Positions 38,128 to 50,500 of a stretch of 64,000 nt of DNA are shown piece by piece (position 1 is the first letter of the stretch; every line of letters begins with the position of its first letter). The notes under the pieces were generated by a model. It worked only from the letters and a program-made list of their open reading frames with translations, had not been told where the DNA came from and ran no database searches. The DNA is from Marinobacter persicus (GTDB lineage: Bacteria > Pseudomonadota > Gammaproteobacteria > Pseudomonadales > Oleiphilaceae). Where the stretch lies: assembly GCF_002934325.1 (NCBI RefSeq), contig NZ_PTIV01000007.1:58540-122539 (forward strand), given 5' to 3'. Made by a program: the position numbers and the translations under genes.

Positions 38128-38319
38128 TTACTGTCCTGCCTTTTCGTTCAATACCGTTTTAACGCGCGCAATGTCGCGCTTCACCTTGCCGAGAAGGTGA
38201 GACTGATTCAGCTGACCTGTCGCCTTACGCATGCGCAGGTTGAACTGCTCCTTCAGGAGGTCGATCAGCTCTTGGTTCAGCTCCTCGACTGACTTTTCAC
38301 GCAGCTCTGTTGCTTTCAT
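38128..38319 (-). CDS. rpmC: 50S ribosomal protein L29
   Basis: 63 residues from the ATG at 38319 ([20 protein letters not shown]), a two-helix protein at the tunnel exit near SRP and trigger-factor sites. The start overlaps the rplP stop (TGATG). Confidence 0.98.
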   Translation of the reverse strand: MKATELREKSVEELNQELIDLLKEQFNLRMRKATGQLNQSHLLGKVKRDIARVKTVLNEKAGQ

Positions 38320-38732
38320 CACATCACCGTCCTCTTAACAAAGGTGGTCTGTACCGGCAGTTTGGCAGCAGCGAGTGTGAAAGCGTCACGGGCCACATCT
38401 TCGGCCACGCCTTCCATCTCGTACAGCATACGGCCAGGCTGAATTTCAGCCACCCAATACTCGACAGAACCTTTACCTTTACCCATCCGGACTTCAAGCG
38501 GCTTGCTGGTGATCGGCTTGTCCGGGAAAACCCGGATCCAGATCTTACCACCACGCTTGATCCGACGGTTCATCGTACGACGAGCAGCCTCGATCTGGCG
38601 CGCAGTTATACGCCCACGAGTTGTCGCCTTCAATCCGTATTCACCGAAGCTCACCTTGTTGGCACGGTGCGCGAGGCCGGTGTTACGGCCTTTCATTACC
38701 TTGCGGAATTTCGTGCGTTTTGGTTGCAACAT
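38319..38732 (-). CDS. rplP: 50S ribosomal protein L16
   Basis: 137 residues; [20 protein letters not shown] start, conserved [19 protein letters not shown]. Helps position A- and P-site tRNAs. S10 operon. Confidence 0.99.
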   Translation of the reverse strand: MLQPKRTKFRKVMKGRNTGLAHRANKVSFGEYGLKATTRGRITARQIEAARRTMNRRIKRGGKIWIRVFPDKPITSKPLEVRMGKGKGSVEYWVAEIQPGRMLYEMEGVAEDVARDAFTLAAAKLPVQTTFVKRTVM

Positions 38733-38744
38733 AAGAGTGCCCCT

Positions 38745-39428
38745 TTACTTAGAACCTTTCTTCCCAGAGGCTTTCTTGTCAGCACGGACCTGTTCCATAC
38801 CACCAAGAATCTCACCTTTGAAGATCCATACCTTCACGCCGATAATGCCGTAGGTGGTTTGCGCTTCGTAGGTTGCGTAATCAATATCTGCACGCAGAGT
38901 GTGCAGAGGAACGCGACCTTCGCGATACCACTCGGACCGGGCAATTTCAGCGCCCCCGAGACGACCGCCTACCTGGATCTTGATGCCCTTGGCGCCCTGA
39001 CGCATGGCGTTCTGTACCGCGCGCTTCATGGCACGACGGAACATCACACGACGCTCGAGCTGACCGGCAACGTTTTGCGCTACCAGCTTGGCATCCAGAT
39101 CCGGTTTGCGGACTTCTTCGATGTTGATGTGCACGGGCACGCCCATCATGGCGCTTACTTCGCGACGCAGACGATCAACATCTTCACCCTTCTTCCCGAT
39201 CACAATGCCGGGACGGGCGGTATGGATCGTGATCCGGGCGTTCTGAGCAGGGCGCTCGATCACGATCTTGCTGACAGACGCCTTTTCCAGACGCTTGTCG
39301 AGGAATGCGCGAACTTCGATGTCATTCAGAAGCTTGTTCGCGTAGTCCTTTTTATCGGCGTACCACACTGAGTTGTGCTCTTTGATCACACCCAGGCGAA
39401 TGCCGGTTGGATTTACTTTATGACCCAT
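38745..39428 (-). CDS. rpsC: 30S ribosomal protein S3
   Basis: 227 residues with a KH type-2 domain (about 39-107, including [12 protein letters not shown]) and a C-terminal domain. Lines the mRNA entry tunnel. The C-terminal tail (ASGKKGSK) is short. Confidence 0.99.
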   Translation of the reverse strand: MGHKVNPTGIRLGVIKEHNSVWYADKKDYANKLLNDIEVRAFLDKRLEKASVSKIVIERPAQNARITIHTARPGIVIGKKGEDVDRLRREVSAMMGVPVHINIEEVRKPDLDAKLVAQNVAGQLERRVMFRRAMKRAVQNAMRQGAKGIKIQVGGRLGGAEIARSEWYREGRVPLHTLRADIDYATYEAQTTYGIIGVKVWIFKGEILGGMEQVRADKKASGKKGSK

Positions 39429-39439
39429 CTGAGCATCTC

Positions 39440-39772
39440 CTACTTGTCGGCGACCTTGACGGTGATATGACAGGTGCGCTTGAAAATACGGTCAGCGCGC
39501 CCCTTGGCTCGAGCTCGGATTCGCTTGAGCGTTGGGCCCTCATCCACCATGATGGTGGAAACCCGCAGATCATCTACGTCCAGACCTTCGTTATGCTCAG
39601 CGTTGGCAATGGCGGACTCAAGAGCTTTCTTGATGATCACCGATGCCTTCTTAGGGCTGAATGTCAGAATGTTCAGGGCGTCCTCAACAGCCTTGCCGCG
39701 TACCTGGTCAGCGACAAGACGTGCTTTTTGAGCTGAGAGGCGAGCGCCCTTGTACTTGGCTGCTACTTCCAT
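39440..39772 (-). CDS. rplV: 50S ribosomal protein L22
   Basis: 110 residues from the ATG at 39772 ([20 protein letters not shown]). The long in-frame upstream extension to 39919 reads through rpsS and is rejected. The beta-hairpin ([17 protein letters not shown]) lines the exit tunnel, where erythromycin-resistance changes occur in other bacteria; no deletion is seen here. Confidence 0.98.
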   Translation of the reverse strand: MEVAAKYKGARLSAQKARLVADQVRGKAVEDALNILTFSPKKASVIIKKALESAIANAEHNEGLDVDDLRVSTIMVDEGPTLKRIRARAKGRADRIFKRTCHITVKVADK

Positions 39773-39788
39773 TTCTATTACCTCGAGA

Positions 39789-40064
39789 TCAGCGTTTAGC
39801 TTTCTTGTCGGCTGCATGACCACGATAAGTACGCGTTGCCGCGAACTCACCCAGCTTATGTCCAACCATATCTTCGGTGACATAAACCGGCACGTGTTGC
39901 TTGCCGTTGTGGACTGCAATGGTCAGGCCTACCATCTCTGGGAAAACGGTTGACCGGCGGGACCAGGTTTTAATGGGCCGCTTGTCGTTGTTTTCCAGAG
40001 CTGCCTCGACCTTCTTCAACAGATGCAGGTCTATAAAAGGACCTTTCTTCAAAGAACGTGGCAC
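39789..40064 (-). CDS. rpsS: 30S ribosomal protein S19
   Basis: 91 residues; [20 protein letters not shown] start and [20 protein letters not shown] end. Located in the 30S head. S10 operon between rplB and rplV. Confidence 0.99.
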   Translation of the reverse strand: MPRSLKKGPFIDLHLLKKVEAALENNDKRPIKTWSRRSTVFPEMVGLTIAVHNGKQHVPVYVTEDMVGHKLGEFAATRTYRGHAADKKAKR

Positions 40065-40088
40065 AGCAAATTACCTCTATGTAGTCGT

Positions 40089-40916
40089 TTACTTGGCCGA
40101 ACGACGACGTACTATCATCTTGTCAGTACGCTTGTTCTTACGAGTTTTATGCCCTTTGGTCGGAACACCCCACGGAGTAACCGGGTGACGTCCGCCAGAG
40201 GTACGCCCTTCACCACCACCATGCGGGTGGTCAACTGGGTTCATAGCAACACCACGTACTGTTGGCCGTTTGCCGCGCCAACGTGATGCACCCGCTTTAC
40301 CAAGCTGCTTGAGACTGTGTTCGCTGTTGGAGACTTCGCCCAACGTGGCACGACAATCAACAAGCACCTTTCGCATTTCACCTGAGCGCAGGCGGATGGT
40401 TGCATAAGAACCTTCCCGAGCAACCAGCTGTACGGATGCGCCCGCGGAACGAGCCAGCTGGGCACCTTTGCCAGGCTTGAGTTCGACGCAGTGGATCACG
40501 GAACCGACCGGAATGTTCCGGAGCGGCAGCGTGGAACCCACCTTGATCGGCGCGTCGATACCGGAGCGCACAGGATCGCCAATCTGCATACCCTTGGGAG
40601 CGATAATGTAACGACGCTCGCCATCGGCGTACTTCAGCAGTGCGATGTGCGCAGAGCGGTTAGGATCGTATTCCATGCGCTCAATAACCGCAGGGATACC
40701 ATCTTTGGTCCGCTTAAAATCGATGACACGGTAGTGCTTCTTGTGACCACCACCGGTGTGACGGGTTGTGATGCGGCCTACATTGTTACGACCACCCGTC
40801 TTGTTCTTTCTTTCTACCAACGGCTCGTAGGGGCGCCCAGTGTGCAGATCCGGGTTGTAAAGCTTTACAACGTGACGGCGTCCGGCAGATGTTGGTTTGG
40901 TTTTGACGATCGGCAT
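40089..40916 (-). CDS. rplB: 50S ribosomal protein L2
   Basis: 275 residues; [20 protein letters not shown] start; conserved peptidyl-transferase-associated segment ([20 protein letters not shown]) with the essential His. Required for subunit joining. S10 operon. Confidence 0.99.
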   Translation of the reverse strand: MPIVKTKPTSAGRRHVVKLYNPDLHTGRPYEPLVERKNKTGGRNNVGRITTRHTGGGHKKHYRVIDFKRTKDGIPAVIERMEYDPNRSAHIALLKYADGERRYIIAPKGMQIGDPVRSGIDAPIKVGSTLPLRNIPVGSVIHCVELKPGKGAQLARSAGASVQLVAREGSYATIRLRSGEMRKVLVDCRATLGEVSNSEHSLKQLGKAGASRWRGKRPTVRGVAMNPVDHPHGGGEGRTSGGRHPVTPWGVPTKGHKTRKNKRTDKMIVRRRSAK

Positions 40917-40933
40917 ATTACGACCCCTTTACC

Positions 40934-41227
40934 TTATTCCACATCCAGAAAATCGATGTCCTGACCTTCTGCCAGCTTTACATAAGCCTTACGAATGTCA
41001 TTACGCTTGCCGAATCCGCGGATAGTGCGCTTTTGCTTACCCTTGCGGTTCAGAACCTGAACACCTTCTACGGTGACGTTGAACAGCTGCTCAACGGCTT
41101 TCTTGATCTCCGGCTTGGTGGCATCAGCGGATACGCGGAACGCAACCTGACCACGCTCTGCCGCCAGAGAGGCTTTTTCCGATACGAGCGGCCCAAGCAG
41201 GACCTGATAAATACGTTCCTGATTCAT
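40934..41227 (-). CDS. rplW: 50S ribosomal protein L23
   Basis: 97 residues; docking site of trigger factor and SRP at the tunnel exit. Typical [19 protein letters not shown] and [16 protein letters not shown]. Overlaps rplD by 4 bases. Confidence 0.99.
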   Translation of the reverse strand: MNQERIYQVLLGPLVSEKASLAAERGQVAFRVSADATKPEIKKAVEQLFNVTVEGVQVLNRKGKQKRTIRGFGKRNDIRKAYVKLAEGQDIDFLDVE

Positions 41228-41829
41228 CCCAGCATCTCCTCGATCTTCTTCAGAGCGGGAACAGTCACCACGACTTTCTCGAAGGCAACCAGGCTGACCG
41301 GATCCAGACCAGCAATATCACGCACATCAACGTGCGGAATGTTACGAGAGGCCAGATGCAGGTTCTGCTCTACGCTTTCAGAAAGAATCAGGGCATTGGA
41401 TACGCCCAGGTCATTCAGCTTGGCAGTGAAAGCCTTAGTTTTCGGGCTGTCCACGTTGATATCGTCAACAACAACCAGGCGCTCCTGGCGAACCAGCTCG
41501 GAGAAAATGGACCGCATCGCAGCACGGTACATCTTACGGTTAACCTTCTGCTCGAAATCACGGGGCTTGGCAGCGAAAGTAACACCACCAGCGCGCCAGA
41601 TCGGAGAGCGGATAGTACCCGCACGAGCACGACCAGTACCCTTCTGACGCCACGGCTTCTTGCCACCGCCGGCAACTTCGGAACGTGTCTTCTGTGCTTT
41701 GGTACCCTGACGGCTGGCTGCCATGTAGGCAGTCACCACCTGGTGAACCAGAGCTTCGTTAAAATCTTTGGCAAACGCAGCGTCGGAAACAGAGATTCCT
41801 TTGCCGCTACCAGTAATTGTCAATTCCAT
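41224..41829 (-). CDS. rplD: 50S ribosomal protein L4
   Basis: 201 residues with the extended loop ([20 protein letters not shown]) that reaches the exit tunnel. In E. coli it also represses the S10 operon through the long leader RNA; the leader here is short (about 55 bases), so that mechanism may be absent or different. Confidence 0.99.
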   Translation of the reverse strand: MELTITGSGKGISVSDAAFAKDFNEALVHQVVTAYMAASRQGTKAQKTRSEVAGGGKKPWRQKGTGRARAGTIRSPIWRAGGVTFAAKPRDFEQKVNRKMYRAAMRSIFSELVRQERLVVVDDINVDSPKTKAFTAKLNDLGVSNALILSESVEQNLHLASRNIPHVDVRDIAGLDPVSLVAFEKVVVTVPALKKIEEMLG

Positions 41830-41840
41830 CGCACCGCTCC

Positions 41841-42479
41841 TCAGGCTTTAACTGCAGGCTTGATGACAACATCGCCGCCAGTTGCGCCAGGTACGGCACC
41901 ACTCACCAGCAGCAGGTTGCGCTCGGCATCGACACGGACAATCTTCAGGTTCTGCACGGTGACCTGTGCGTTACCCATCTGACCGGCCATCTTCTTGCCC
42001 TTGAACACCTTACCCGGAGTCTGGTTCTGACCAATGGAACCCGGGGCACGATGCGACAGGGAGTTACCGTGAGTAGCGTCCTGCATGGAGAAATTCCAGC
42101 GCTTAACGCCGCCCTGGAAGCCCTTACCTTTGGACTGACCGATAGCGTCCACTACCTGGCCATCTTCAAACACGGAAACATTCAGCTCGCCACCGGCGGC
42201 CAAATCTTCGCCTTCGCCTTCGCCCAGACGGAATTCCCAGTTACCACGACCAGCCTCTACGCCAGCTTTCGCGTAGTGTCCGGCTTCAGCCTTGGTTACA
42301 CGGGAGGAGCGACGAGAACCTACGGTTACCTGAACTGCACGGTAGCCGTCGTTTTCGAGAGTTTTCAACTGGGTAATGCGGTTGGGCTCAACCTCAATTA
42401 CCGTTACGGGCAATGCTTGCCCTTCATCCGTAAAAATACGGGTCATACCGGCCTTACGACCGACAACACCAATTGCCAT
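41841..42479 (-). CDS. rplC: 50S ribosomal protein L3
   Basis: 212 residues; [20 protein letters not shown] start; the central extension includes [20 protein letters not shown] with the Gln that is methylated by PrmB in other bacteria. S10 operon after rpsJ. Confidence 0.99.
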   Translation of the reverse strand: MAIGVVGRKAGMTRIFTDEGQALPVTVIEVEPNRITQLKTLENDGYRAVQVTVGSRRSSRVTKAEAGHYAKAGVEAGRGNWEFRLGEGEGEDLAAGGELNVSVFEDGQVVDAIGQSKGKGFQGGVKRWNFSMQDATHGNSLSHRAPGSIGQNQTPGKVFKGKKMAGQMGNAQVTVQNLKIVRVDAERNLLLVSGAVPGATGGDVVIKPAVKA

Positions 42480-42554
42480 GTTTCACCTCTTAAGTGTACG
42501 GGGCTCGCACCCTCTATGGCCTGTGACAGTTACACAGACTAATACCGGGCGGTA

Positions 42555-42866
42555 TTAGCCGAGGCTGATCTGAACGTCCACACCTGCTGCCAGGTCCAAC
42601 TTCATCAGAGCATCAACTGTCTTTTCCGTCGGCTCAACGATGTCGAGCAAACGCTTATGCGTACGAATTTCATACTGATCACGCGCGTCTTTGTTGACGT
42701 GCGGAGAGATCAGAATCGTGTACTTTTCCTTCCGCGTCGGCAGAGGAATCGGGCCACGCACCTGAGCGCCGGTCCGCTTGGCGGTATCGACGATCTCCTG
42801 CGTGGACTGGTCGATCAGGCGATAATCAAACGCCTTCAACCGAATTCGAATTTTTTGGCTTTGCAT
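42555..42866 (-). CDS. rpsJ: 30S ribosomal protein S10 (NusE)
   Basis: 103 residues; [20 protein letters not shown] start, C-terminal [14 protein letters not shown]. Ribosomal protein and transcription antitermination factor (NusE) binding NusB and NusG. First gene of the S10 operon. Confidence 0.99.
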   Translation of the reverse strand: MQSQKIRIRLKAFDYRLIDQSTQEIVDTAKRTGAQVRGPIPLPTRKEKYTILISPHVNKDARDQYEIRTHKRLLDIVEPTEKTVDALMKLDLAAGVDVQISLG

Positions 42867-42928
42867 GATGCACCAAACTCCACTCGTAGCAGCTACTTTA
42901 TTAGCCGACCTTCAAAAAAAGGAGCCGC

Positions 42929-42957
42929 ATTGTATGCAGAATACCCAACCGTGTCAA
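42929..42957 (-). promoter_or_regulatory. Promoter of the S10 operon
   Basis: Minus strand: perfect TTGACA (42952-42957), 17-base spacer, TACAAT (42929-42934). The predicted start near 42922 leaves a leader of about 56 bases to rpsJ. One of the strongest promoter matches in the window. Confidence 0.8.
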
Positions 42958-43000
42958 CAGCCATGCTGAAGACCTGGTCGGGCAACTGTGCGACTCATAC

Positions 43001-43032
43001 GGAAAAGGGGCTGAACATTCAGCCCCTTTTCC
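43001..43032 (-). terminator. Terminator after the first tuf gene
   Basis: Perfect 15-base stem (GGAAAAGGGGCTGAA with its complement, two-base loop). The T-run is inside the stem (CCCCTTTTCC) rather than after it, so termination may be partial. It separates tuf from the S10 promoter. Confidence 0.7.
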
Positions 43033-43047
43033 GGATCATCGAATAAC

Positions 43048-44244
43048 TTACTCGACGATCTTGGATACCACGCCGGCACCAACGGTACGGCCACCTTCGC
43101 GAATCGCGAAGCGCAGGCCATCTTCCATGGCGATCGGAGCGATCAGGGTAACAGACATTTTCACGTTGTCACCCGGCATTACCATTTCAACACCTTCCGG
43201 CAGTTCACAAGAACCAGTCACGTCAGTTGTACGGAAGTAGAACTGCGGACGGTAGCCTTTGAAGAACGGGGTGTGACGACCACCTTCGTCTTTTGCCAGG
43301 ACGTACACTTCGCACTCGAACTTGGTGTGGGGAGTGATGGACCCCGGAACCGCCAGTACCTGACCACGCTCAACGTCGTCACGCTTGGTACCACGCAGCA
43401 GGGCACCGATGTTCTCACCAGCACGACCTTCGTCGAGCAGCTTACGGAACATCTCAACACCAGTAACAACGGTCTTGACGGTGTCTTTGATACCAACGAT
43501 TTCAACTTCGTCGCCAGTCTTGACGATACCGCGCTCAACACGACCGGTTACAACGGTACCACGACCGGAGATGGAGAAGACGTCCTCGATCGGCATCAGG
43601 AACGGCTGATCGATGGCACGCTCCGGCTCGGGGATGTAGTCATCCAGAGCTTCTACCAGCTTCTTAACAGCGGTAGTGCCCATTTCGTTGTCGTCTTTGC
43701 CTTCCAGCGCCATCAGAGCAGAACCGGTAACGATCGGAGTGTCGTCGCCCGGGAACTCGTACTGGCTCAGCAGATCACGAACTTCCATCTCGACCAGCTC
43801 GAGCAGCTCTTCATCGTCTACCATGTCCGCTTTGTTCAGGAACACAACGATGTACGGTACGCCAACCTGACGGGACAGCAGGATGTGCTCACGAGTCTGC
43901 GGCATGGGGCCGTCAGCAGCGGAGCAAACCAGGATCGCGCCGTCCATCTGGGCAGCACCGGTGATCATGTTCTTCACATAGTCAGCGTGGCCCGGGCAGT
44001 CAACGTGCGCGTAGTGACGAGTCGGAGAATCGTACTCAACGTGGGAAGTCGCGATGGTGATACCACGCGCCTTCTCTTCCGGTGCGTTATCGATCTGGTC
44101 GAACGCACTGGCAGAACCTGTACCCCAAACTTCGTGACATACACGAGTCAGAGCAGCGGTCAGAGTGGTTTTACCATGGTCAACGTGACCGATGGTGCCC
44201 ACGTTCAAGTGCGGCTTACTACGCTCAAATTTTTCTTTAGACAC
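43048..44244 (-). CDS. tuf: Elongation factor Tu (copy 1, str operon)
   Basis: 398-residue GTPase that delivers aminoacyl-tRNA to the ribosome. G1 [10 protein letters not shown]3 DCPGHADY, G4 NKADM are intact. It starts with GTG (GTGTCTAAAGAA), unlike the second copy, and ends with TAA. Last gene of rpsL-rpsG-fusA-tuf. Protein differs from the second copy only at residue 397 (Val here, Ile there) by my reading. Confidence 0.99.
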   Translation of the reverse strand: MSKEKFERSKPHLNVGTIGHVDHGKTTLTAALTRVCHEVWGTGSASAFDQIDNAPEEKARGITIATSHVEYDSPTRHYAHVDCPGHADYVKNMITGAAQMDGAILVCSAADGPMPQTREHILLSRQVGVPYIVVFLNKADMVDDEELLELVEMEVRDLLSQYEFPGDDTPIVTGSALMALEGKDDNEMGTTAVKKLVEALDDYIPEPERAIDQPFLMPIEDVFSISGRGTVVTGRVERGIVKTGDEVEIVGIKDTVKTVVTGVEMFRKLLDEGRAGENIGALLRGTKRDDVERGQVLAVPGSITPHTKFECEVYVLAKDEGGRHTPFFKGYRPQFYFRTTDVTGSCELPEGVEMVMPGDNVKMSVTLIAPIAMEDGLRFAIREGGRTVGAGVVSKIVE

Positions 44245-44279
44245 GGTTACACCTCTTCCTGTTACTTAAATTCTGGGAA

Positions 44280-46385
44280 TCAACCCTGTTTAATGATCGC
44301 ATCGGCAATGTTCGATGGAGCTTCGGAATAACCGGCAAACTCCATGGAATATGACGCCCGGCCCTGAGTTGCAGAACGCAGGTCGGTGGCGTAACCAAAC
44401 ATCTCCGACAACGGAACTTCGGCGCGGATCTGCTTGCCAGCCGGAATGTCTTCCATACCCTGTACAAGGCCGCGACGACGGTTCAGGTCGCCTACTACGT
44501 CACCCATGTAATCTTCAGGGGTAACAACCTCCACCTTCATCATCGGCTCCAGCAGCGCCGGATTGGCTTCCAGAGCGCCCTTCTTCATTGCCATGGAACC
44601 GGCAACTTTAAAGGCCATCTCGTTGGAGTCGACGTCGTGGTAAGAACCGTCATACAGGGTTGCTTTGATGCGCAGCAGCGGATAACCGGCCAGACAGCCG
44701 TTCTGCATCTGCTCTTCAATACCCTGCTGAACCGCCGGGATGTATTCCTTCGGAACAACACCACCAACGATTTCATTCACGAAGATAAAGTTTTCGCCTT
44801 CTTCATCATCCAGCGGCAGCGGCTCAAGCTTCAGCTTGACGTGACCGTACTGACCACGACCACCCGACTGACGAACAAACTTGCCTTCGACGTCTACCGG
44901 CTTACGAATGCACTCACGGTAGGCTACCTGCGGCTTACCGATGTTGGCTTCAACCTTGAACTCGCGACGCATACGGTCAACGATGATGTCCAGGTGCAGC
45001 TCGCCCATACCAGAGATGATGGTCTGGCCGGACTCTTCGTCGGTACGAACACGGAATGAGGGATCTTCCTGGGCCAGCTTGCCCAGAGCAACACCCATCT
45101 TTTCCTGGTCGGCCTTGGATTTCGGCTCAACAGCCACCGAGATAACCGGCTCCGGGAACTCCATGCGCTCAAGAACGATCTTGTGGTTCTCGTCACACAG
45201 GGTGTCACCAGTGGTCACACTCTTCAGACCGATGGCGGCAGCGATATCGCCCGCCAGTACTTCCTTGATTTCCTGACGCTCTTTGGAGTGCATCTGCACC
45301 ATCCGGCCGACACGCTCTTTCTTCTGCTTAACAGAGTTGTATACAGCGTTACCGGATTCCAGCTTACCGGAGTAAACACGGAAGAAGGTCAGCGTACCCA
45401 CGAACGGGTCGGTCGCGATCTTGAACGCCAGAGCGGCGAACGGCGCTTCGTCATCAACCGGACGGGTTTCTTCGGTACCCTCGTCGTCAACTTCACCGCG
45501 GATGGCCTTAACTTCGTCAGGCGCCGGCAGGAATTCGATAACGGAGTCCAGAACGGCCTGAACGCCCTTGTTTTTGAACGCGGAACCACAGGTGGCAACA
45601 ACGATTTCGTTGGCCAGGGTACGCATACGAAGACCTTTCTTAATGTCCTCAATGGAAAGCTCGCCTTCCTCGAGGTACTTCTCCATCAGCTCTTCGTTGG
45701 CTTCAGCCGCGGCTTCCACCATTTCCTCACGGTACTGCTCGACTTCGTCGACCATGTCCGCGGGAACGTCCTTCTCTTCGTAGGTCGCACCGGCGTCGGC
45801 TTCGTTCCAGTAAATTGCCTTGTTGCGGATCAGGTCCACAATGCCGGCGAATTCGTCTTCAGCGCCAATCGGCAGCTGAATGGGAACGCAGTTCGCGCCC
45901 AGGCGATCCTTGATCTGCTCGACAACGCGCAGGAAGTCTGCACCGGCACGGTCCATCTTGTTGACGAACACCATGCGCGGAACTTCGTATTTGTTGGCCT
46001 GACGCCATACGGTCTCGGACTGCGGCTCAACACCTGAGGAACCACAGAACACAACCACGGCACCATCCAGAACACGCAGGGAACGCTCTACTTCGATGGT
46101 GAAGTCAACGTGCCCCGGGGTGTCGATGATATTGATCCGGTGCTCAGGGTACTGCTTATCCATACCCTGCCAGAAAGTGGTGGTAGCAGCGGAGGTAATG
46201 GTGATACCACGCTCCTGCTCCTGCTCCATCCAGTCCATGGTAGCGGCGCCATCATGAACCTCACCGATCTTGTGGGAGATACCTGTGTAGAACAGTACCC
46301 GCTCGGTGGTAGTGGTCTTGCCCGCATCCACGTGCGCACAGATACCAATGTTTCTGTAACGTTTGATCGGAGTCTTGCGTGCCAC
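44280..46385 (-). CDS. fusA: Elongation factor G
   Basis: 701-residue translocase GTPase. G1 [19 protein letters not shown] near residue 17, switch [12 protein letters not shown]3 DTPGHVDF, G4 NKMDRAGAD, then domains II-V. Length matches the family (about 700). str operon between rpsG and tuf. Confidence 0.99.
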   Translation of the reverse strand: MARKTPIKRYRNIGICAHVDAGKTTTTERVLFYTGISHKIGEVHDGAATMDWMEQEQERGITITSAATTTFWQGMDKQYPEHRINIIDTPGHVDFTIEVERSLRVLDGAVVVFCGSSGVEPQSETVWRQANKYEVPRMVFVNKMDRAGADFLRVVEQIKDRLGANCVPIQLPIGAEDEFAGIVDLIRNKAIYWNEADAGATYEEKDVPADMVDEVEQYREEMVEAAAEANEELMEKYLEEGELSIEDIKKGLRMRTLANEIVVATCGSAFKNKGVQAVLDSVIEFLPAPDEVKAIRGEVDDEGTEETRPVDDEAPFAALAFKIATDPFVGTLTFFRVYSGKLESGNAVYNSVKQKKERVGRMVQMHSKERQEIKEVLAGDIAAAIGLKSVTTGDTLCDENHKIVLERMEFPEPVISVAVEPKSKADQEKMGVALGKLAQEDPSFRVRTDEESGQTIISGMGELHLDIIVDRMRREFKVEANIGKPQVAYRECIRKPVDVEGKFVRQSGGRGQYGHVKLKLEPLPLDDEEGENFIFVNEIVGGVVPKEYIPAVQQGIEEQMQNGCLAGYPLLRIKATLYDGSYHDVDSNEMAFKVAGSMAMKKGALEANPALLEPMMKVEVVTPEDYMGDVVGDLNRRRGLVQGMEDIPAGKQIRAEVPLSEMFGYATDLRSATQGRASYSMEFAGYSEAPSNIADAIIKQG

Positions 46386-46403
46386 GATATAAACCTCGGC
46401 TGT

Positions 46404-46892
<489 letters not shown>

Positions 46893-46989
46893 CTAAAAGG
46901 TCTTCAGGAACCCCTGAGATAGCAAACTGCTACTCAGCCTTACTCTTACCGTTCTGACAAGCAACGATAAAAGACACCCGTGCGGGACA

Positions 46990-47364
46990 TCAGGACTTGG
47001 GTCGTTTTGCACCGTACTTGGAGCGGCCCTGCTTACGATTCTGCACACCCTGGGTGTCCAAAGTACCGCGAACAGTGTGATAGCGCACACCCGGCAAGTC
47101 TTTTACTCGACCGCCGCGGATCAGCACAACACTGTGCTCCTGAAGGTTGTGACCTTCACCACCAATGTATGAGGAAACCTCGTAGCCGTTGGTCAGACGA
47201 ACACGGCACACTTTACGAAGTGCTGAGTTCGGCTTCTTCGGCGTTGTGGTGTACACACGAGTGCATACACCACGGCGCTGAGGGCAGGCCTGCAGAGCAG
47301 GAACGTCGCTCTTGGCTGCCTTGCGCTTACGAGGCTTACGCACCAACTGATTAATCGTTGCCAT
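46990..47364 (-). CDS. rpsL: 30S ribosomal protein S12
   Basis: 124 residues from the ATG at 47364 ([20 protein letters not shown]). The decoding-site loops [14 protein letters not shown] and [13 protein letters not shown] carry the wild-type Lys residues associated with streptomycin sensitivity. The five upstream codons in frame are not part of the family. Confidence 0.99.
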   Translation of the reverse strand: MATINQLVRKPRKRKAAKSDVPALQACPQRRGVCTRVYTTTPKKPNSALRKVCRVRLTNGYEVSSYIGGEGHNLQEHSVVLIRGGRVKDLPGVRYHTVRGTLDTQGVQNRKQGRSKYGAKRPKS

Positions 47365-47437
47365 GTAAGCAAACTCCAAAAAAAGCTATTCCAATGAAAC
47401 TTACCCCCAGTGAAGGGGGTAAAATTTAAGGGACGCA

Positions 47438-47466
47438 AGTTTAAGCCCGCGCCCCGGGTCAGTCAA
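47438..47466 (-). promoter_or_regulatory. Promoter of the str operon (rpsL-tuf)
   Basis: Minus strand: TTGACT (47461-47466), 17-base spacer, TAAACT (47438-47443), in the rpoC-rpsL gap. Predicted leader about 67 bases. Confidence 0.65.
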
Positions 47467-47484
47467 GCTGACTGATCTCTTTTT

Positions 47485-47521
47485 AACCACCCCACGGGTA
47501 GGTATCTACCCGCAGGTGGTT
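47485..47521 (-). other. Two-part hairpin just after rpoC
   Basis: AACCACC/GGTGGTT outer stem and CGGGTAG/CTACCCG inner stem with small bulges, 9 bases after the rpoC stop. On the minus strand it is followed by AAAAAG and not T, so it is not a standard terminator; mRNA processing or stability is one possible role. Confidence 0.55.
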
Positions 47522-47530
47522 TGCGCCGGC

Positions 47531-50500
47531 TCAACTTTCGCGGTTGAGTTCGGCGCTCAGCGCTTCTTCCACATCCGCCGCAGTCACGCCCTGCTCTTCC
47601 AGTTCACGCTTGCGACGACGCTCGTTGTGGTAGGCCAGACCGGTACCAGCCGGGATCAGACGACCCACGACCACGTTTTCTTTCAGGCCGCGCAGGTAAT
47701 CACGCTTGCCATTGACAGCGCCTTCGGTCAGAACCCGCGTGGTCTCCTGGAAGGAGGCGGCGGAAATGAACGATTCGGTTGCCAGGGAGGCCTTGGTGAT
47801 ACCCAACAGCAGACGCTGGTACTTCGCCGGTTCCTTGTCGAGGGTTTCGACGCGCTCGTTCTCTTCCAGCACCTGGGTGATTTCCACCTGGTCGCCAGAC
47901 AGGAGCGTGGTATCGCCCGGATCGGTGATTTCCACCTTGCGCAGCATCTGACGAACGATAACCTCAATGTGTTTATCGTTGATGACAACGCCCTGCAGAC
48001 GGTACACGTCCTGGATCTCGTTGGTGATGTACTTCGCCAGCTCCACGACACCCAGCAGACGCAGGATATCGTGCGGGTTGGACGGACCATCCGAGATCAC
48101 TTCGCCCTTCTCAACGGTTTCACCTTCGAACACGTTCAGCTGGCGATGCTTCGGAATCAGCACCTCGTACGGATCGGCATCACGCGGCGTGATTACCAGG
48201 CGCTTCTTGCCTTTGGTCTCTTTCCCGAAGGACACCACACCACTGGTCTCCGCCAGGATGGAAGACTCTTTCGGACGACGGGCTTCGAACAGGTCGGCAA
48301 CCCGTGGCAGACCACCGGTGATGTCACGAGTCTTGGAGCTTTCCTGCGGGATACGTGCAACCACGTCACCCAGCTCAACCCTGGCACCGTTGGCCATGGT
48401 CACCAGCGCATTGGCTGGCAGGAAGAAGATCGCGGCACCGCCACCCGGCAGCTCCACATCGTTACCGTTGTCATCCACCAGCTGGATGGCCGGACGGATG
48501 TCCTTACCAGCTGCCGGACGTTCCTTCGGATCAATCACTTCCATGGTCGACAGTCCGGTCAGCTCGTCGGTCTGGGTCCGGACGGTAATGCCCTGATCCA
48601 TGTGCACGAACTTAACGGTACCTTCGGCTTCAGCCACGATTGGGTGGGTGTGCGGATCCCACTTGGCCACCACAACGCCGGCTTCGACTTCGTCACCGTT
48701 CTTCACGGACAGCACGGCGCCATACGGCAGCTTGTACCACTCGCGCTCACGGCCCTGATCATCAGCGATCGCCAGTGCCGAGGAGCGTGAAATAACCACC
48801 AGGCTGCCGTCGCTTTTCTCGATCGACTTCAGGTTGTGCAGGCGAACCGTACCACCGTGCTTAACCTGGATATTGTCCACCGCAGACGCCCGACTTGCCG
48901 CACCACCGATGTGGAAGGTACGCATGGTCAGCTGGGTACCCGGTTCACCGATGGACTGGGCGGCGATAACGCCAACCGCTTCACCCACGTTCACCTCATG
49001 GCCACGGGCCAGGTCACGGCCGTAACACTTCGAACAGATACCGTGGCGGGTGTCACAGGTAATCGCGGAGCGTACCCAGACTTCGTCCACACCGGCACGT
49101 TCCAGCGTTTCAACCGCCTTTTCGTCCAGCAGCGTGCCGGCCGGAATGACGGCGTTTTCCTTATCGATCGGCGTGAAGGCGTCACGGGCGGTTACACGGC
49201 CCAGTACACGATCACCCAGTGGCACAACGACGTCGCCGCCTTCGATGTGCGGCGTCATCAACAGGCCTTCGTCAGTGCCACAGTCTTCCTCGGTCACCAC
49301 CAGATCCTGGGATACATCAACCAGACGACGGGTCAGGTAACCGGAGTTCGCGGTCTTCAGTGCGGTATCCGCCAGACCCTTACGGGCACCGTGGGTGGAG
49401 ATGAAGTACTGGAGTACGTTCAGACCTTCACGGAAGTTCGCGGTGATCGGCGTTTCGATGATCGAGCCATCCGGCTTGGCCATCAGGCCACGCATACCGG
49501 CCAGCTGACGGATCTGGGCGGGGGAGCCCCGGGCACCAGAGTCGGCCATCATGTAAACGGAGTTGAACGACTCCTGCATCAGGTCTTCGCCGTCTTCGCC
49601 CTTCACCGGATTACCATCAGGCCCAATCACCTGCTCCTGGGACAGACGCTCCATCATGGCCTTGGAGACCTTGTCGTTGACCCGGGACCAGATATCGATC
49701 ACCTTGTTGTACTTCTCGCCCTGGGTCAGGAGACCCGACGCGTACTGGGTCTCGATGTCCTTAACCTCGGCAGAGGCGGCATCCACCATCTCGTATTTTT
49801 CCGGCGGGATCTCGAAATCGTTAAAGCCGATGGAGATACCGGACACGGTGGCGTAGTGATAACCCATGTACATCAGCTGGTCAGCAAAGATAACGGTATC
49901 CTTGAGACCGGCTTCGCGATAACAGGTATTGATCAGGTTCGAAATGGCCTTCTTGACCATCGGCTTGTTCACGATGTCGTAAGACAGGCCGTCCGGCAGG
50001 ATATCGAACAACAGGGCACGACCAACGGTGGTGTCCACAATCTTGTGCTGTTCGATCTTCTCGCCGTCGTCGCCGTAGGTGACTTCTTTAACTCGAACCT
50101 TAACGATGGCCTGCAGATCCACCTTGCCTGCGCCATAGGCACGGTGCGCCTCTTTTACGTCGGCAAACACCATGTCTTCGCCCAGCGCGCTCTTACGCTC
50201 ACGAGTCATGTAGTACAGACCCAATACAACGTCCTGGGAAGGCACGATGATCGGCTCGCCATTGGCCGGTGACAGTACGTTGTTGGTAGACATCATCAAC
50301 GCACGCGCTTCGAGCTGGGCCTCCAGGGTCAGCGGCAGGTGCACCGCCATCTGGTCACCGTCGAAGTCGGCGTTATAGGCCGCACACACCAGCGGGTGCA
50401 GCTGGATAGCTTTACCTTCAATCAGAACCGGCTCGAAAGCCTGGATACCCAGACGGTGCAGTGTCGGCGCACGGTTGAGCATGATCGGGTGCTCGCGGAT

